NCBI GenBank assembly: GCA_017480565.1
Contig: JAFVAL010000056.1
Span: forward strand, 1-64,000
Direction of reading: 5' to 3'
Origin: Lachnospiraceae bacterium
GTDB lineage: Bacteria > Bacillota > Clostridia > Lachnospirales > Lachnospiraceae
DNA length: 64,000 nt
The notes beneath the pieces are model-generated. The model was not told the DNA's origin and did no database searches. It saw nothing but the letters and a program-made list of their open reading frames with translations. The translations under genes and the position numbers were made by a program. This document shows positions 35,772 through 44,700 of this stretch, piece by piece. Every line of letters starts with the position of its first letter. Position 1 is the stretch's first letter.

Positions 35772-36451
35772 ATGTCATCATCCAGCTCATCTTTTCGTCA
35801 GAAAACACAGAAAGCTATCTCCGATCTGCTGTCCTTTGTCAAGGGAAGGAGCAGGATCGGCTGATCCGCGAAAGTGCCGACCTTTATCTCTATCATCTGG
35901 GCGATACCACGTTACGCTCTGCCAAAAACGGATTGATCTGCCTTCTGACCATCATCAGCCGGTCCGCGATCGATTATGGTGTGGATGCGGAATACAGCTT
36001 TGCGGCAAGCGACTATTTTATCAACCTCTTGGAGCGCATCCGTAACTCCGGCGAGATAGAGCCTTTGGTGAGGGATATCCTGGCCTTCTATGCAGATCTG
36101 GTCTCCGAGGCGCGTGTGAGCGGCTACTCATCTCAGGTCTCCCGCGCAATCCGCTATATCCACAGCCACCTCTACGATCCCTTAAAGGTGCAGGACGTTG
36201 CAGCCTATCTGCCGATGGATCCTTCTGCGTTTTCGCGCTTGTTTTCGGAGGAAACCGGGATGGCTCCGTCCGATTATATTGAGAGCAAGAAGATGGACGA
36301 GGCCCAAAGGCTCCTCCTGCAAAGAGACATGACCGTCTCCCAGGTCGCAGAGATTTTAGGGTACTGTTCCTGTCAACCGTTTTCCCTTCGTTTTAAATTA
36401 TGCTACCAGATGACGCCCAGGGAATTTCGCAATGCGAACCAGATGATTTGA
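35772..36451 (+). CDS. AraC-family regulator; N-terminal start unresolved (frameshift or non-AUG)
   Basis: The frame ending at 36451 encodes a clear AraC protein. The N-terminal part is LRSAKNGLICLLTIISRSAI...ASDYFINLLERI, and two helix-turn-helix motifs cover about the last 105 residues (VQDVAAYLPMDPSAFSRLF and VSQVAEILGYCSCQPFSLRF). Family-like sequence extends upstream to about 35774, but no ATG, GTG or TTG exists in frame before 35933. The only well-placed ATG (35772, with GAGGA 5 bases before) is in another frame and stops after 30 codons. Either an indel broke the start or an unusual codon such as ATT is used. It is divergent from the mannoside operon and probably its regulator. Confidence 0.75.
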
Positions 36452-36478
36452 CGAAAATCACATTTTTCTCAGGAATTT

Positions 36479-36494
36479 TGTGATTCTGATCACA
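36479..36494. promoter_or_regulatory. CRP/FNR-type palindrome upstream of the acetylesterase
   Basis: TGTGATTCTGATCACA is a perfect palindrome and fits the TGTGA-N6-TCACA consensus exactly. A second partial pair, AATCACA...TGTGATT, overlaps on its left. It lies 169 bases before the acetylesterase start, just upstream of TTGGCA-N18-TATAAA (36511-36540 region), a possible promoter. Confidence 0.5.
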
Positions 36495-36599
36495 TTTTTC
36501 TTGATTTTTATTGGCAACGAGGGCTTGACTGCCTTATAAAGCATTTTCTCCTTGCCGAAAAATGTATGTTATTTCACATTCCCAAAACAGACAATTCTA

Positions 36600-36608
36600 T
36601 GATATAAT
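36600..36608 (+). promoter_or_regulatory. Extended -10 promoter of the acetylesterase gene
   Basis: TGATATAAT provides a consensus -10 (TATAAT at 36603-36608) with the TGN extension. A good -35 is not visible, as expected for an extended -10 promoter. The start codon is 55 bases downstream. Confidence 0.6.
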
Positions 36609-36662
36609 CAACCCATAAAATTGATCGAACTTCATTTCATCTACATCTTAGGAGGATATAAC

Positions 36663-38240
36663 ATGTTAAAATGTGCATTGATTTTTGGAAATGACATGGT
36701 TCTGCAGCGAGACAAAGAAGTGCCGGTCTGGGGCGTCGCTGAACCCTTGACGCAGGTTGAAGTCTCTATCCAGGGACATCAGGTAAGCACGGTCTCGGAC
36801 GAGCAGGGCGCATGGAAAGTGACGCTGCCGTCCCTTGCGACTTCATTTGCGGAAGTCCTGGACGTTCATTCCGGGGAAGAAACCCTCACCTTTACCGGCG
36901 TTCAGGTTGGTGAAGTATGGCTTGCCGGCGGCCAGTCCAACATGGAATTTCATATGCGTTACGACGCGGATTATCCTGCAGAGAAAGAGAATTGTACAAG
37001 CTACGACATCCGGTTCTTCGATTACCTGGAAGTCTCTTATCCGGAGCAGCTAAATGAAGCCGATTTTATGAAGTGTTATGGCTTCTGGCGCAGGAGCACG
37101 CCCGACCAGTTGGAGCGGTTTTCGGCGGTTGGCTATTATTTCGCCAAGGAGCTTCAGGCAAATGATCCTGTTCCGGTCGGTATCATCGGCTGTAACTGGG
37201 GCGGCACACCTGCGTGTGCATGGATGTCCGAGCAAGCCGTTAGAAATGGCGGTGGGCAGGTTTATCTGGATGAATACAATGCTGCGGTCGAGAATCTGGA
37301 TCTGGATGCTTACGAGGAAGCCTTCCGCAGAAATCCGATGTCCTACCGCGTTGACCAGCTCGCAGATCCGATCAGTGACCTCATGATGTATGGCTGTACC
37401 ATGGAAGAATTCATGGGGAAGCTTGCCGAGATGGGCATCGACCTCAGCAAGATGGATCCATCTGCCTTCATGCCTCCCGTCGGCCCCAAGTATGAACGTA
37501 GGCCTTGCGGTCTTTATGAATCGATGCTTAAACCTCTCTCACCTTACGCAATTCGCGGCGTGATCTGGTACCAGGGCGAGACAGATGGTGATGGTCATCC
37601 GGAAGCGTATGAGACCCTCTTCCCGGCTCTCATCAAAAACTGGAGAGCGCTATGGAAGGAAGACCTTCCGTTCTTCTTCGTGCAGCTTGCACCTCTAGAG
37701 CAGTGGATGGCGTGCGTGGGTGAGCCTTATGTCATCGTCCGCGAGGCGCAGCAGCACACTGCAGATACGGTTCCCGGAACCGGGATGGCCGTCATCACCG
37801 ACGTCGGAATGCAGCACGACATCCATCCGAAGAAAAAGCAGCCGGTCGGACGCAGACTCGCCCTGTTGGCAGAGAACAAAGTCTATGGCAAGGATATCCT
37901 CTGCGAAGCGCCGACACTGGTATCTGCGGCTGTATCCTCTGGAAAAATCGATCTGAAGTTTGATCACGCAGGTGATGGCCTTGTATTAAAAGTGGCTGTC
38001 CCTTACGGACAAGTCGTGGGAGAAACGCATCTTGGCGGACTGCAGATCTTCCAAGATGGCAAAGAACTCTCCGCCGACCTCCTGGCAGCCCGCGCCGAGA
38101 AAAACACGGTGACCGTGACAAGCCCGGAGATCAAAGAAGGCGTTCCGACGGAGATTCGAATTGCTAAAACCGGTTGGTATCTTGTCAACCTCTATAACAG
38201 CAACGATATTCCGGCAAGACCCGCAACGTTAACGATCTAA
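36663..38240 (+). CDS. Sialate O-acetylesterase-family carbohydrate esterase
   Basis: 525 residues from the ATG at 36663, which has TTAGGAGG upstream; an in-frame start at 36621 lacks one. Family layout: an N-terminal beta segment (FGNDMVLQRDKEVPVWG), the catalytic serine block LAGGQSNMEF (Ser92), IIGCNWGGTPACAWM, VIWYQGETDGDG, and the catalytic DIHP histidine region, then a beta-rich C-terminus. No signal peptide, so it works inside the cell. It deacetylates sugars. Beside a beta-mannosidase cluster the likely substrate is acetylated manno-oligosaccharide, by inference. Confidence 0.87.
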   Translation: MLKCALIFGNDMVLQRDKEVPVWGVAEPLTQVEVSIQGHQVSTVSDEQGAWKVTLPSLATSFAEVLDVHSGEETLTFTGVQVGEVWLAGGQSNMEFHMRYDADYPAEKENCTSYDIRFFDYLEVSYPEQLNEADFMKCYGFWRRSTPDQLERFSAVGYYFAKELQANDPVPVGIIGCNWGGTPACAWMSEQAVRNGGGQVYLDEYNAAVENLDLDAYEEAFRRNPMSYRVDQLADPISDLMMYGCTMEEFMGKLAEMGIDLSKMDPSAFMPPVGPKYERRPCGLYESMLKPLSPYAIRGVIWYQGETDGDGHPEAYETLFPALIKNWRALWKEDLPFFFVQLAPLEQWMACVGEPYVIVREAQQHTADTVPGTGMAVITDVGMQHDIHPKKKQPVGRRLALLAENKVYGKDILCEAPTLVSAAVSSGKIDLKFDHAGDGLVLKVAVPYGQVVGETHLGGLQIFQDGKELSADLLAARAEKNTVTVTSPEIKEGVPTEIRIAKTGWYLVNLYNSNDIPARPATLTI

Positions 38241-38303
38241 TCCCATCATCACATCGAACCCACGCCCTGCGGCACGCCGCAGGGCTCGTTTGATCAGAAT
38301 CGT

Positions 38304-38628
38304 GACCCTGTAGGAAGATTTCGCGTGTCAGAGTCAAACATATTTGGCGGTCATCTCCATTATCGAGACCCCGTAGGAATGATTGGCATCTCAGAGGCCA
38401 TGATTTTTCACAAAGAATCTGATTTATCTGACCCGAGAAGGGCCTTTTCAACTTCAGGATCTTTCACCAAAGACCCTGAAATAGCGTCCGCAGTTTACGG
38501 ATCCAAAGAATTGTCTGTCTAGCTTTTTAGCCTTGACCCTGACAAGCAATTTCGCCTCTCCGGGTCGCCAAACAAGACTGTCTAACTTTTCAGCCTAGAC
38601 CCCACAGGCAGATTTTTCTTTCAGGGTC
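38304..38628 (+). repeat. Degenerate 63 bp tandem repeat, locus 2 (3' of acetylesterase)
   Basis: Six blocks of 31-33 bases start GACCC and end in GRGTC-like sequence: 38304-38335, 38367-38399, 38430-38461, 38472-38503, 38535-38566 and 38598-38628. Starts are spaced 63, 63, 42, 63 and 63 bases. The block ends are inverted relative to each other (GACCC...GGGTC), so each could fold. Read in frame the array gives a 21-residue periodic peptide (RDPVGRFRVSES, RDPVGMIGISEA, LDPDKQFRLSGS, LDPTGRFFFQGH) broken by stop codons. It occupies most of the 494-base gap after the acetylesterase stop. Related to the array at 10838-11065. Confidence 0.8.
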
Positions 38629-38658
38629 ACGAGACATGCTCTCACAAGTTCATCTCAG

Positions 38659-38698
38659 CAAAAAAAGACCACCGACTCAATCAGTTAGTGGTCTTCTT
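38659..38698. terminator. Bidirectional terminator between acetylesterase and CAT-family genes
   Basis: AAGACCAC (38665-38672) pairs with GTGGTCTT (38688-38695). A run of A at 38660-38666 gives a U-tract on the minus transcript, and CTTTAT follows on the plus strand. It serves the convergent genes on both sides. Confidence 0.75.
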
Positions 38699-38734
38699 TA
38701 TATTTCTACGGTGTTTTCTTCACCGCACTCCTTC

Positions 38735-39403
38735 TCATCCATTTACCATCTTCTGCATCTCTTCTTCCACGTTTTTGTAAAACGCTGCAAGATGCACACC
38801 ATCCACCAATCCGTGATGCACGAGGATGGAAAGCGGCATCCTCAGCCTGCCATTTGCATCCGCTTCGTACTTTCCCCACGTGATCCGCGGATTGGATTCA
38901 TCACCGCCGGCAACCGGTTGCGTCAGGGAGGTATAAGAAAGCCAAGGCATCGTGGAGATGAAGTACATGCTCTCCACATCTTCATCTTCCTTCAGTTCCT
39001 CCTGCTCTCTGGCCTTCCTCTGTTCTTCCCGCGCATAGGAAAGGTAGTCTGCATTTGCCAGATGATGATGCAGCGTACAGTAGACATACGTCCCATTCTC
39101 CAGAAGCTCGATGTGCGACGTCGGGCACTCCTCGTACTCGACGATCCCTTCCTCATGGATTCTTCTGCGAAGCTCCGGCACCGCATCCGCAGCAAGCGCT
39201 GCAGCGTGCATAAACATCAGGTAAAAGGACGCATCTCTTTCCTTGCAGTATCTCACGAGCTCGGTCACATCCACATTCACGGTTACACTGACGTATGGAT
39301 AGGCAAGCGAACGAAAGTAGTCAAAATGTGCCTTCCTTGGATACGACTCCAGATCCAGAAAGTGTCCCTTCACGCTCACATCAGACTCTTTCCGCTCTTC
39401 CAC
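38735..39403 (-). CDS. Chloramphenicol acetyltransferase-family protein
   Basis: 222 residues. The catalytic histidine motif is HHGLVDGVHLA near the C-terminus (HHxxxDG), and FISTMPWLSYTSLTQP is the other typical CAT segment. The trimeric CAT fold transfers acetyl from acetyl-CoA. Many Clostridia carry chromosomal members whose substrate is not chloramphenicol. Its 5' end overlaps the flavin reductase gene by 28 bases. An alternative GTG start at 39382 overlaps that gene's stop codon. Confidence 0.85.
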   Translation of the reverse strand: MEERKESDVSVKGHFLDLESYPRKAHFDYFRSLAYPYVSVTVNVDVTELVRYCKERDASFYLMFMHAAALAADAVPELRRRIHEEGIVEYEECPTSHIELLENGTYVYCTLHHHLANADYLSYAREEQRKAREQEELKEDEDVESMYFISTMPWLSYTSLTQPVAGGDESNPRITWGKYEADANGRLRMPLSILVHHGLVDGVHLAAFYKNVEEEMQKMVNG

Positions 39404-39936
39404 GCCTCGCCGACCTTCTCGCCGATGACATGATAAGCATTGTTAAACGGATCAAATGTAATCGGCTGCACCTTTGCGACATCGACCTTGCCATCCGTCA
39501 GCGCCGCTTCATCGACACTCACATTGACGATCTCGCCCTTTAAGATGCAGCTCTCTTTATCAAAGCTCTTGACCTTGCACTCTAAGCACACCGCAAGTTC
39601 ATTGATGATCGGCGCATTGACAAACTCACTCTTCGTTGCGGTAAATCCAGCCTTTACGAACTTATCTTCGGTCTTATTTCCGGTCGAAATTCCCACATAA
39701 TCGCAGCCCGCCACATGCGCTGCGTCTGCCATGCTGATCGTAAATGCACCGGTCTTTTCAAAGTTCTTGCAGGTCTTGTGCCCTACGGAGAGGCAGACCG
39801 AGACCTCATCTGCCTCGCTGATCCCGCCCCAGGCCGCATTCATCGCGTTCGGAACGCCATTCTCATCGTAAGTTGCAATGATCCACACTGGCTGCGGATA
39901 GCTAAACGGTTTACTGCCAAAATTCTTTCTGCTCAT
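39376..39936 (-). CDS. Flavin reductase-like FMN-binding protein
   Basis: 186 residues of the flavin reductase-like split-barrel family: SYPQPVWIIATYDENGVPNAMNAAWGG start, VGHKTCKNFEKTGAF and NELAVCLECKV. Such proteins bind FMN and act as NAD(P)H flavin oxidoreductases or electron carriers. It lies 22 bases after the HipA-like gene and overlaps the CAT-family gene, so these four genes may share one transcript. Confidence 0.88.
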   Translation of the reverse strand: MSRKNFGSKPFSYPQPVWIIATYDENGVPNAMNAAWGGISEADEVSVCLSVGHKTCKNFEKTGAFTISMADAAHVAGCDYVGISTGNKTEDKFVKAGFTATKSEFVNAPIINELAVCLECKVKSFDKESCILKGEIVNVSVDEAALTDGKVDVAKVQPITFDPFNNAYHVIGEKVGEAWKSGKSLM

Positions 39937-39958
39937 AGTTGGTTCATCCTAATACTTA

Positions 39959-41155
39959 TCATTGATATAAAGCATTTTTCCAAATGTCTTTTCCATTTTG
40001 AAATGCTTTCAAAGAATCAATTTTCTTCTCATAAAGAGCTTGTAAATTCGGAATTCGTCCATGTCGTTCTTCTATGTCTTTTTCATAAATAGAAAAATCC
40101 ATCTCTGCTTTTCCCAAATCAACGCAATTGCGGTCCTTGACATATTGCAGCAATCTCACTTCTTTTTCGACAAAGGAATGCGTTCGGATATCAGGGATGT
40201 GAACGGCAGATAATTCTCGTTCAGAAAGCTGATAAAACATGGAATTCCCAGAATCATAAATCGGTGCAAAACCGAGTAGTTCCAAACTGTCCGGATCTCT
40301 CATGACAGAGATATTATTCATGTGTCGATCCGTATTGGAGATCAAATAATCTGATAAGATCTCATAATCCATAAATGAGGTAAATGCATCTTCTGTCATT
40401 CCCAACGATAGGCAAACCTGTTTGAACGGGTAGTACAAAGATTCATTCTGCCTAGTTTTGACAGTCTGCAGCAACTCCCACGCTGAAATGCTTTCAATGT
40501 TCTCACTGCAATAATCATAACACATGCATCCAAGGCCTTCCCGATCACGATCCACTTTCACTCTTATCAATTGATACTTTGTATAATTATGAAATCCTTG
40601 CTTCTCATGCAGCTTTGTCGCGAAAATCTCATTCAAGCTTTGCTGATAGGACTCTCCATAATTACCTTTCAGAAGATACCTTCTGCCATCCGCGTCAATG
40701 CACCACTTCTTCTGCAATTCTCCTTGTGAAGTAGCACAGTTAAATTGCGTCTTCTCTCTCAGATCAACCTCATAGCTTTGATTGATGGTAATCTCACCGA
40801 AAGAATCGACAAAATCATTCGTGAACAGATTTACATCCTTCCATGACAAAGACTCTTCCCGCAGGCAAATCCAATAACAGTCCGAAAGACTCAGTGCAAG
40901 ATTATTGACTAGCGCACTATTTGTGGATGTATACCCTAGCTTCTGCAGCGCTGTCTTCGCTCCGTGCCTTGTTTTTGGAATAGCACGGTCACGCCACCAT
41001 TCGTGAAACTTCATATCATTCATCTGACCGCCAAGAGGAAAATGTTCCTTCGCAGCCTCATTTCTTCGAACGTGGGCGATTCTCCCGTTTTCATCAATTT
41101 CCATTAGGCAGACAGCAATATCTTTATGCATTAAGAAATACTCTTTTCCTGCCAT
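39959..41155 (-). CDS. HipA-like kinase, module 1
   Basis: 398 residues. The kinase core has the HipA catalytic loop ISNTDRHMNNISVM and the metal-binding FAPIYDSGNSMF. The usual HipA N-terminal subdomain is not obvious; the first 130 residues are of another kind, closer to the divergent HipA-like proteins found with stand-alone XRE genes. HipA kinases phosphorylate a cellular target (for HipA itself, GltX) and are held in check by HipB. It lies 6 bases after its XRE partner. Confidence 0.75.
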   Translation of the reverse strand: MAGKEYFLMHKDIAVCLMEIDENGRIAHVRRNEAAKEHFPLGGQMNDMKFHEWWRDRAIPKTRHGAKTALQKLGYTSTNSALVNNLALSLSDCYWICLREESLSWKDVNLFTNDFVDSFGEITINQSYEVDLREKTQFNCATSQGELQKKWCIDADGRRYLLKGNYGESYQQSLNEIFATKLHEKQGFHNYTKYQLIRVKVDRDREGLGCMCYDYCSENIESISAWELLQTVKTRQNESLYYPFKQVCLSLGMTEDAFTSFMDYEILSDYLISNTDRHMNNISVMRDPDSLELLGFAPIYDSGNSMFYQLSERELSAVHIPDIRTHSFVEKEVRLLQYVKDRNCVDLGKAEMDFSIYEKDIEERHGRIPNLQALYEKKIDSLKAFQNGKDIWKNALYQ

Positions 41156-41161
41156 AGTTTA

Positions 41162-41575
41162 TCACCTCGTCCAGATAATCTCCTCTTCCAGATCATATCT
41201 GCAATCTCTGTTAAACCGATCCTGTGCGGCATAGAAGTCCTGAAACAGATCCTCTAAATACAAGCCCAGGTTCTGTTTTTTCACCAGTTTTAAGTCCTCC
41301 TGAATCCGGATTTCATTGCCTCTTACATCGAAAACTATTTTTTTGATGTTGTCAAAGAAGTAGACTTCTCCTCTTGGAGTAATCACTTTCTCAAGCGCTT
41401 CCTGCATAGACGGTAATGACCTGGCAAGCAAAACCAGGAAATACGGAGCAGGAGAAGCTTCGCCCTGTTCCCACTTCTGTAATGTTCTAAGGGGAATCCC
41501 AAATGTTTCTGCAAATGCTTTCTGCGTCATCCCTGTAGAAAGCCTCAGTTCTTTGATCTTATATAACTTCATCAT
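41162..41575 (-). CDS. XRE-family antitoxin/regulator of HipA-like module 1
   Basis: About 137 residues from the ATG at 41575 (a second ATG follows directly). An XRE helix-turn-helix is at about 8-40 (LRLSTGMTQKAFAETFGIPL, TLQKWEQGEASPAPYFL), followed by a C-terminal domain of unknown kind. Immediately upstream is a promoter covered by a 14-bp inverted repeat, fitting autorepression by this protein. Confidence 0.82.
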   Translation of the reverse strand: MMKLYKIKELRLSTGMTQKAFAETFGIPLRTLQKWEQGEASPAPYFLVLLARSLPSMQEALEKVITPRGEVYFFDNIKKIVFDVRGNEIRIQEDLKLVKKQNLGLYLEDLFQDFYAAQDRFNRDCRYDLEEEIIWTR

Positions 41576-41581
41576 ATAACT

Positions 41582-41636
41582 ACCCAATCAGAGTACATTT
41601 TTCTAAAGTATACTCTAATTGGGTATATATTGTCAA
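41582..41636 (-). promoter_or_regulatory. Promoter with inverted-repeat operator, HipBA-like module 1
   Basis: -35 TTGACA (41631-41636), an 18-base spacer and -10 TATACT (41607-41612). Inverted arms ACCCAATCAGAGTA (41582-41595) and TACTCTAATTGGGT (41611-41624) match at 13 of 14 positions. One arm covers the spacer and the edge of the -10, the other the start of the transcript. This is the classic layout for toxin-antitoxin autoregulation. Confidence 0.82.
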
Positions 41637-41661
41637 GCATTCTTTTCCCATTTCCCACAAC

Positions 41662-41707
41662 AAAAAACTCCCCTCCGGTCTGCTTTTCTAAGCTTGCCCG
41701 GAGGGGA
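41662..41707 (-). terminator. Terminator of the caspase-like protein gene
   Basis: TCCCCTCCGG (41669-41678) pairs with CCGGAGGGGA (41698-41707). On the minus strand a TTTTTT run follows the stem. It is 38 bases past the stop codon at 41745. Confidence 0.88.
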
Positions 41708-41744
41708 ATCTCACGTGTTCCTAATTTGCCCCAAAAGTGTATGA

Positions 41745-44700
41745 TCAATCAATGATCGTCGTATAGTAGGTTGTTCCGCCTGCAGCAGATGTCTGCTTCC
41801 AGAAGTAGATGCCTGCGCTTGCACTGCTGTTAATCATGAAATACTTGCTGCTGGAGAAGCTCAGGTATGGATACCGGCTGCTTGCCGTGTTCGTCGCCTT
41901 CACAGCGGTTCCGTTCATCGCGAAGGACCACTTGCAGTAGCTGGAACTAAGCGTAGTGTAGCTGTAGAGGTAACTGCTTCTGCTCGCCAGATAAGTGCCC
42001 GTCTGCGCATTCTTGATCGAATACTTGCCGCTGTAACTGCTGATCGTAAATACATACGCAGGGCTTACATTGGTAAGCGTGTTGCCGGACAGTGTCATGC
42101 CAGTGCTTGCATAAGCGGTTGCACCGCCCGCAGAAGTCGACTCATACTTCACATTTCCGGAAAGGCCTTTGAGTGCATAGAGACTCGAAGCCGTGTTTCC
42201 GTAAGTGATGACGTAGCTGCCGCTCCAGTCAGAAGGTGCGCTCGTCACCAGCTGATAGCCGGTCACGCCTGTGCTTGTCGTATACGCATACAGCGCTTTC
42301 AGGGTGATATTGCCGGTCGGTGTGTACGAACCGGTCAAAATCTGCGAAGGCATCGCGGTCGCATTGTTCACATCTGCTGCCACCCAACCAAGGAAGGTAT
42401 ATCCGGAAGGTGCGCCTGCAGTAGGCAATGTGATCGAGCTTCCTTCGGTGCAGGTCTTACTTGCCACTGCGCTCACGCCGCTCGGCACCGTAAAGCTCAC
42501 CGTAAATGTCGTCTCCGGCTCTGTCGGTGTCGGATCGTCAGGAACCGTGGTCGTGCTCGGGCTCGTCGCATAGTAGGTCGTGCCTGCCGCTGCCTGTTTC
42601 CAGAAATAGATGCTGGAGCTTGCGGTTCTGTTGATCATGAAGTACTTGCTGCTTGAGAAGCTCAAGTATGGATAGGTGCTGCTTGCACTGTTGGATGCAG
42701 AAACCGCAGAGCCGTTCATCGCAAGGTTCCACAGGCAATAGCTGGAGCTTAAGCTCGTGTAGCTGTAGAGGTAACTGCTCTTGCTTGCCAGGTAAGTCCC
42801 GGTGGAAGCATTCTTGATCGCATACTTGCCGGAGCTGCTTGCTACATTGAAAATGTACGCGTCGCTGACATCGCTAAGCTGGCTGCCGGAAAGCGTGATG
42901 CCGGTGCTTGCCAGTGCAACTGCGCCACCCGCAGACGTTGACTCATACTTCGTGCTGCCGGAAAGTCCCTTCATGACATACATGCTGGAAGAAGACGTTC
43001 CGTAAGTGATGACATAATTGCCTGCCCAAGTAGAAGGAGCACTCGTCACCAGCTCGTAGACATTTGCCCCACTGCCGCCCTCGGTCTTAGTATAAACCGC
43101 ATACAGGGTGGTGTTTGCAGAAGGGGTATAAGTTGCGCCCGGTGCATAATACGTGGGCTTCGAGGTGGTCTCCGCCACGGTCCCTGTTGCCCAGCCCGCG
43201 AATGTCCAGCCATCCACTGCTGTCGCCGCAGTCGGCACTGTCACAGAATCGCCTGCGTAAACCGTCGCCGTTGTGTAAGTCGCACCATTTGCCACATAGG
43301 TAACTTTCACGGTCTGTTTCGCCGCGAAAATGATCTGCACCGTGCAGTCAGAAGCAGGCGTTACCGTAAATGTATTTCCACTCTGGGTTACCGTAGCGGA
43401 CCCGCTTGTTACCTGATAGCCGGAGACATAGTAGCCGGTCTTCGGGGACGCCGTGATGGTGTTGCCGCTCACAGAAACCGTACCATAGCTGGTATTGTTG
43501 GAAGTTGCGCTTACGGTGTAAGAAGGTGTGCTAGAGCCGCCAAAGAGCTGCCAGGTCGAATATACCGTCTGGACCGCGTCCACATTTCCGTGACCCGGAT
43601 AGGTGTCTTCAGAAGAAACCACGATCGGGAATGCAACCTTGTTGGACTTCGCCTGCGACAAAGAATAAGAGCTGTACGCCGGATCCCAGCTGCCCAGGGA
43701 AGATTTCGTCTTAGAAAGCGCGTCTGCCAAGGTGTCACCATCTTTGATGTAACCTAAGATCGACTGCATGTACTGCTTCTCTCCGGTGAAAGACACGGAC
43801 TGCGAATAGCCGTAAACCGCCTCGACGCCCTTCGCGCGAAGGCCCTTGTACATTCCGTCGGTAGCCATGCCGAGGCAAATGCCCATGTAAACCAGGCTTC
43901 CCGGCGCGTTGCTTGTCATGTGGTTTGCGATACACTGCCCGCTGACATAGGCATAACCGGAGCCCTTCAGGCAGTCATAATAGGTGCCGTAAGTACCGGT
44001 CTTTGCCGCGGTATCTGTGCTGGTAATACCAGTGTTGGTGGTCAGGCACAGATAAGAGCAGTTCGCTTTGCTGGTATAATCTCCGTTGCTGCCGGAATAA
44101 TCGGTGGTTCCGTGCGAATCCATGATCACCAGTGCACAGTTCTGAATGGTCTTCGCGATATTGTCGATCGTCGCATTCGTCATCGTATAACGATAGCTGG
44201 AAGAACCGCCGGTTGCCGCATAAAGCGACTGCCACATGCTCTTATAGTACGGAGAATAATTCTTAAAGGAGCTGTCCGCATAGCTGGAGCTGCTCTCATA
44301 ATATGGCTGAATCAAGCCGATCTCAACGGAGCTCGGTGTATGGCTGTTGACAGAAGCCGTAGATCTGAGATCTGCAAATAACGCCTCCGCATCTGCTTCG
44401 ATGCTCATCAACTCCGCCTGGGAAATCTGATTCGAAGTATTGTGCAGTTCCGCCTCCATGCGGGGATCGTAACAGCACGGAATTCCGGTCGTGGTCTGCC
44501 AGACAAGGAAATTACCATTCTGTTGAAGGGATCCTTCCACATAGGTATCGGAGCTTTTGATGGCAGAAACAACCTCCGGAAGAATTGCGATGTAATCTGC
44601 TTCGGTCATCTGACTGACGCCGCCCTGGATCTGTGCCGTACCGCTGCCTGCGGTCACTTCTGAGATCTTCGCAAATACATCATTGTCTAATAACGTGTTT

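Noticed and set aside
38325..38522. A 65-codon plus-strand reading frame as a small gene
   Set aside because: It lies wholly inside the 63-bp repeat array. It has only a GTG start with no ribosome site, and the same repeat pattern continues past its stop with further stops.
38735..39403. Calling the CAT-family gene a chloramphenicol resistance gene
   Set aside because: The catalytic motif is present, but chromosomal CAT-fold proteins often act on other substrates and there is no mobile-element context.
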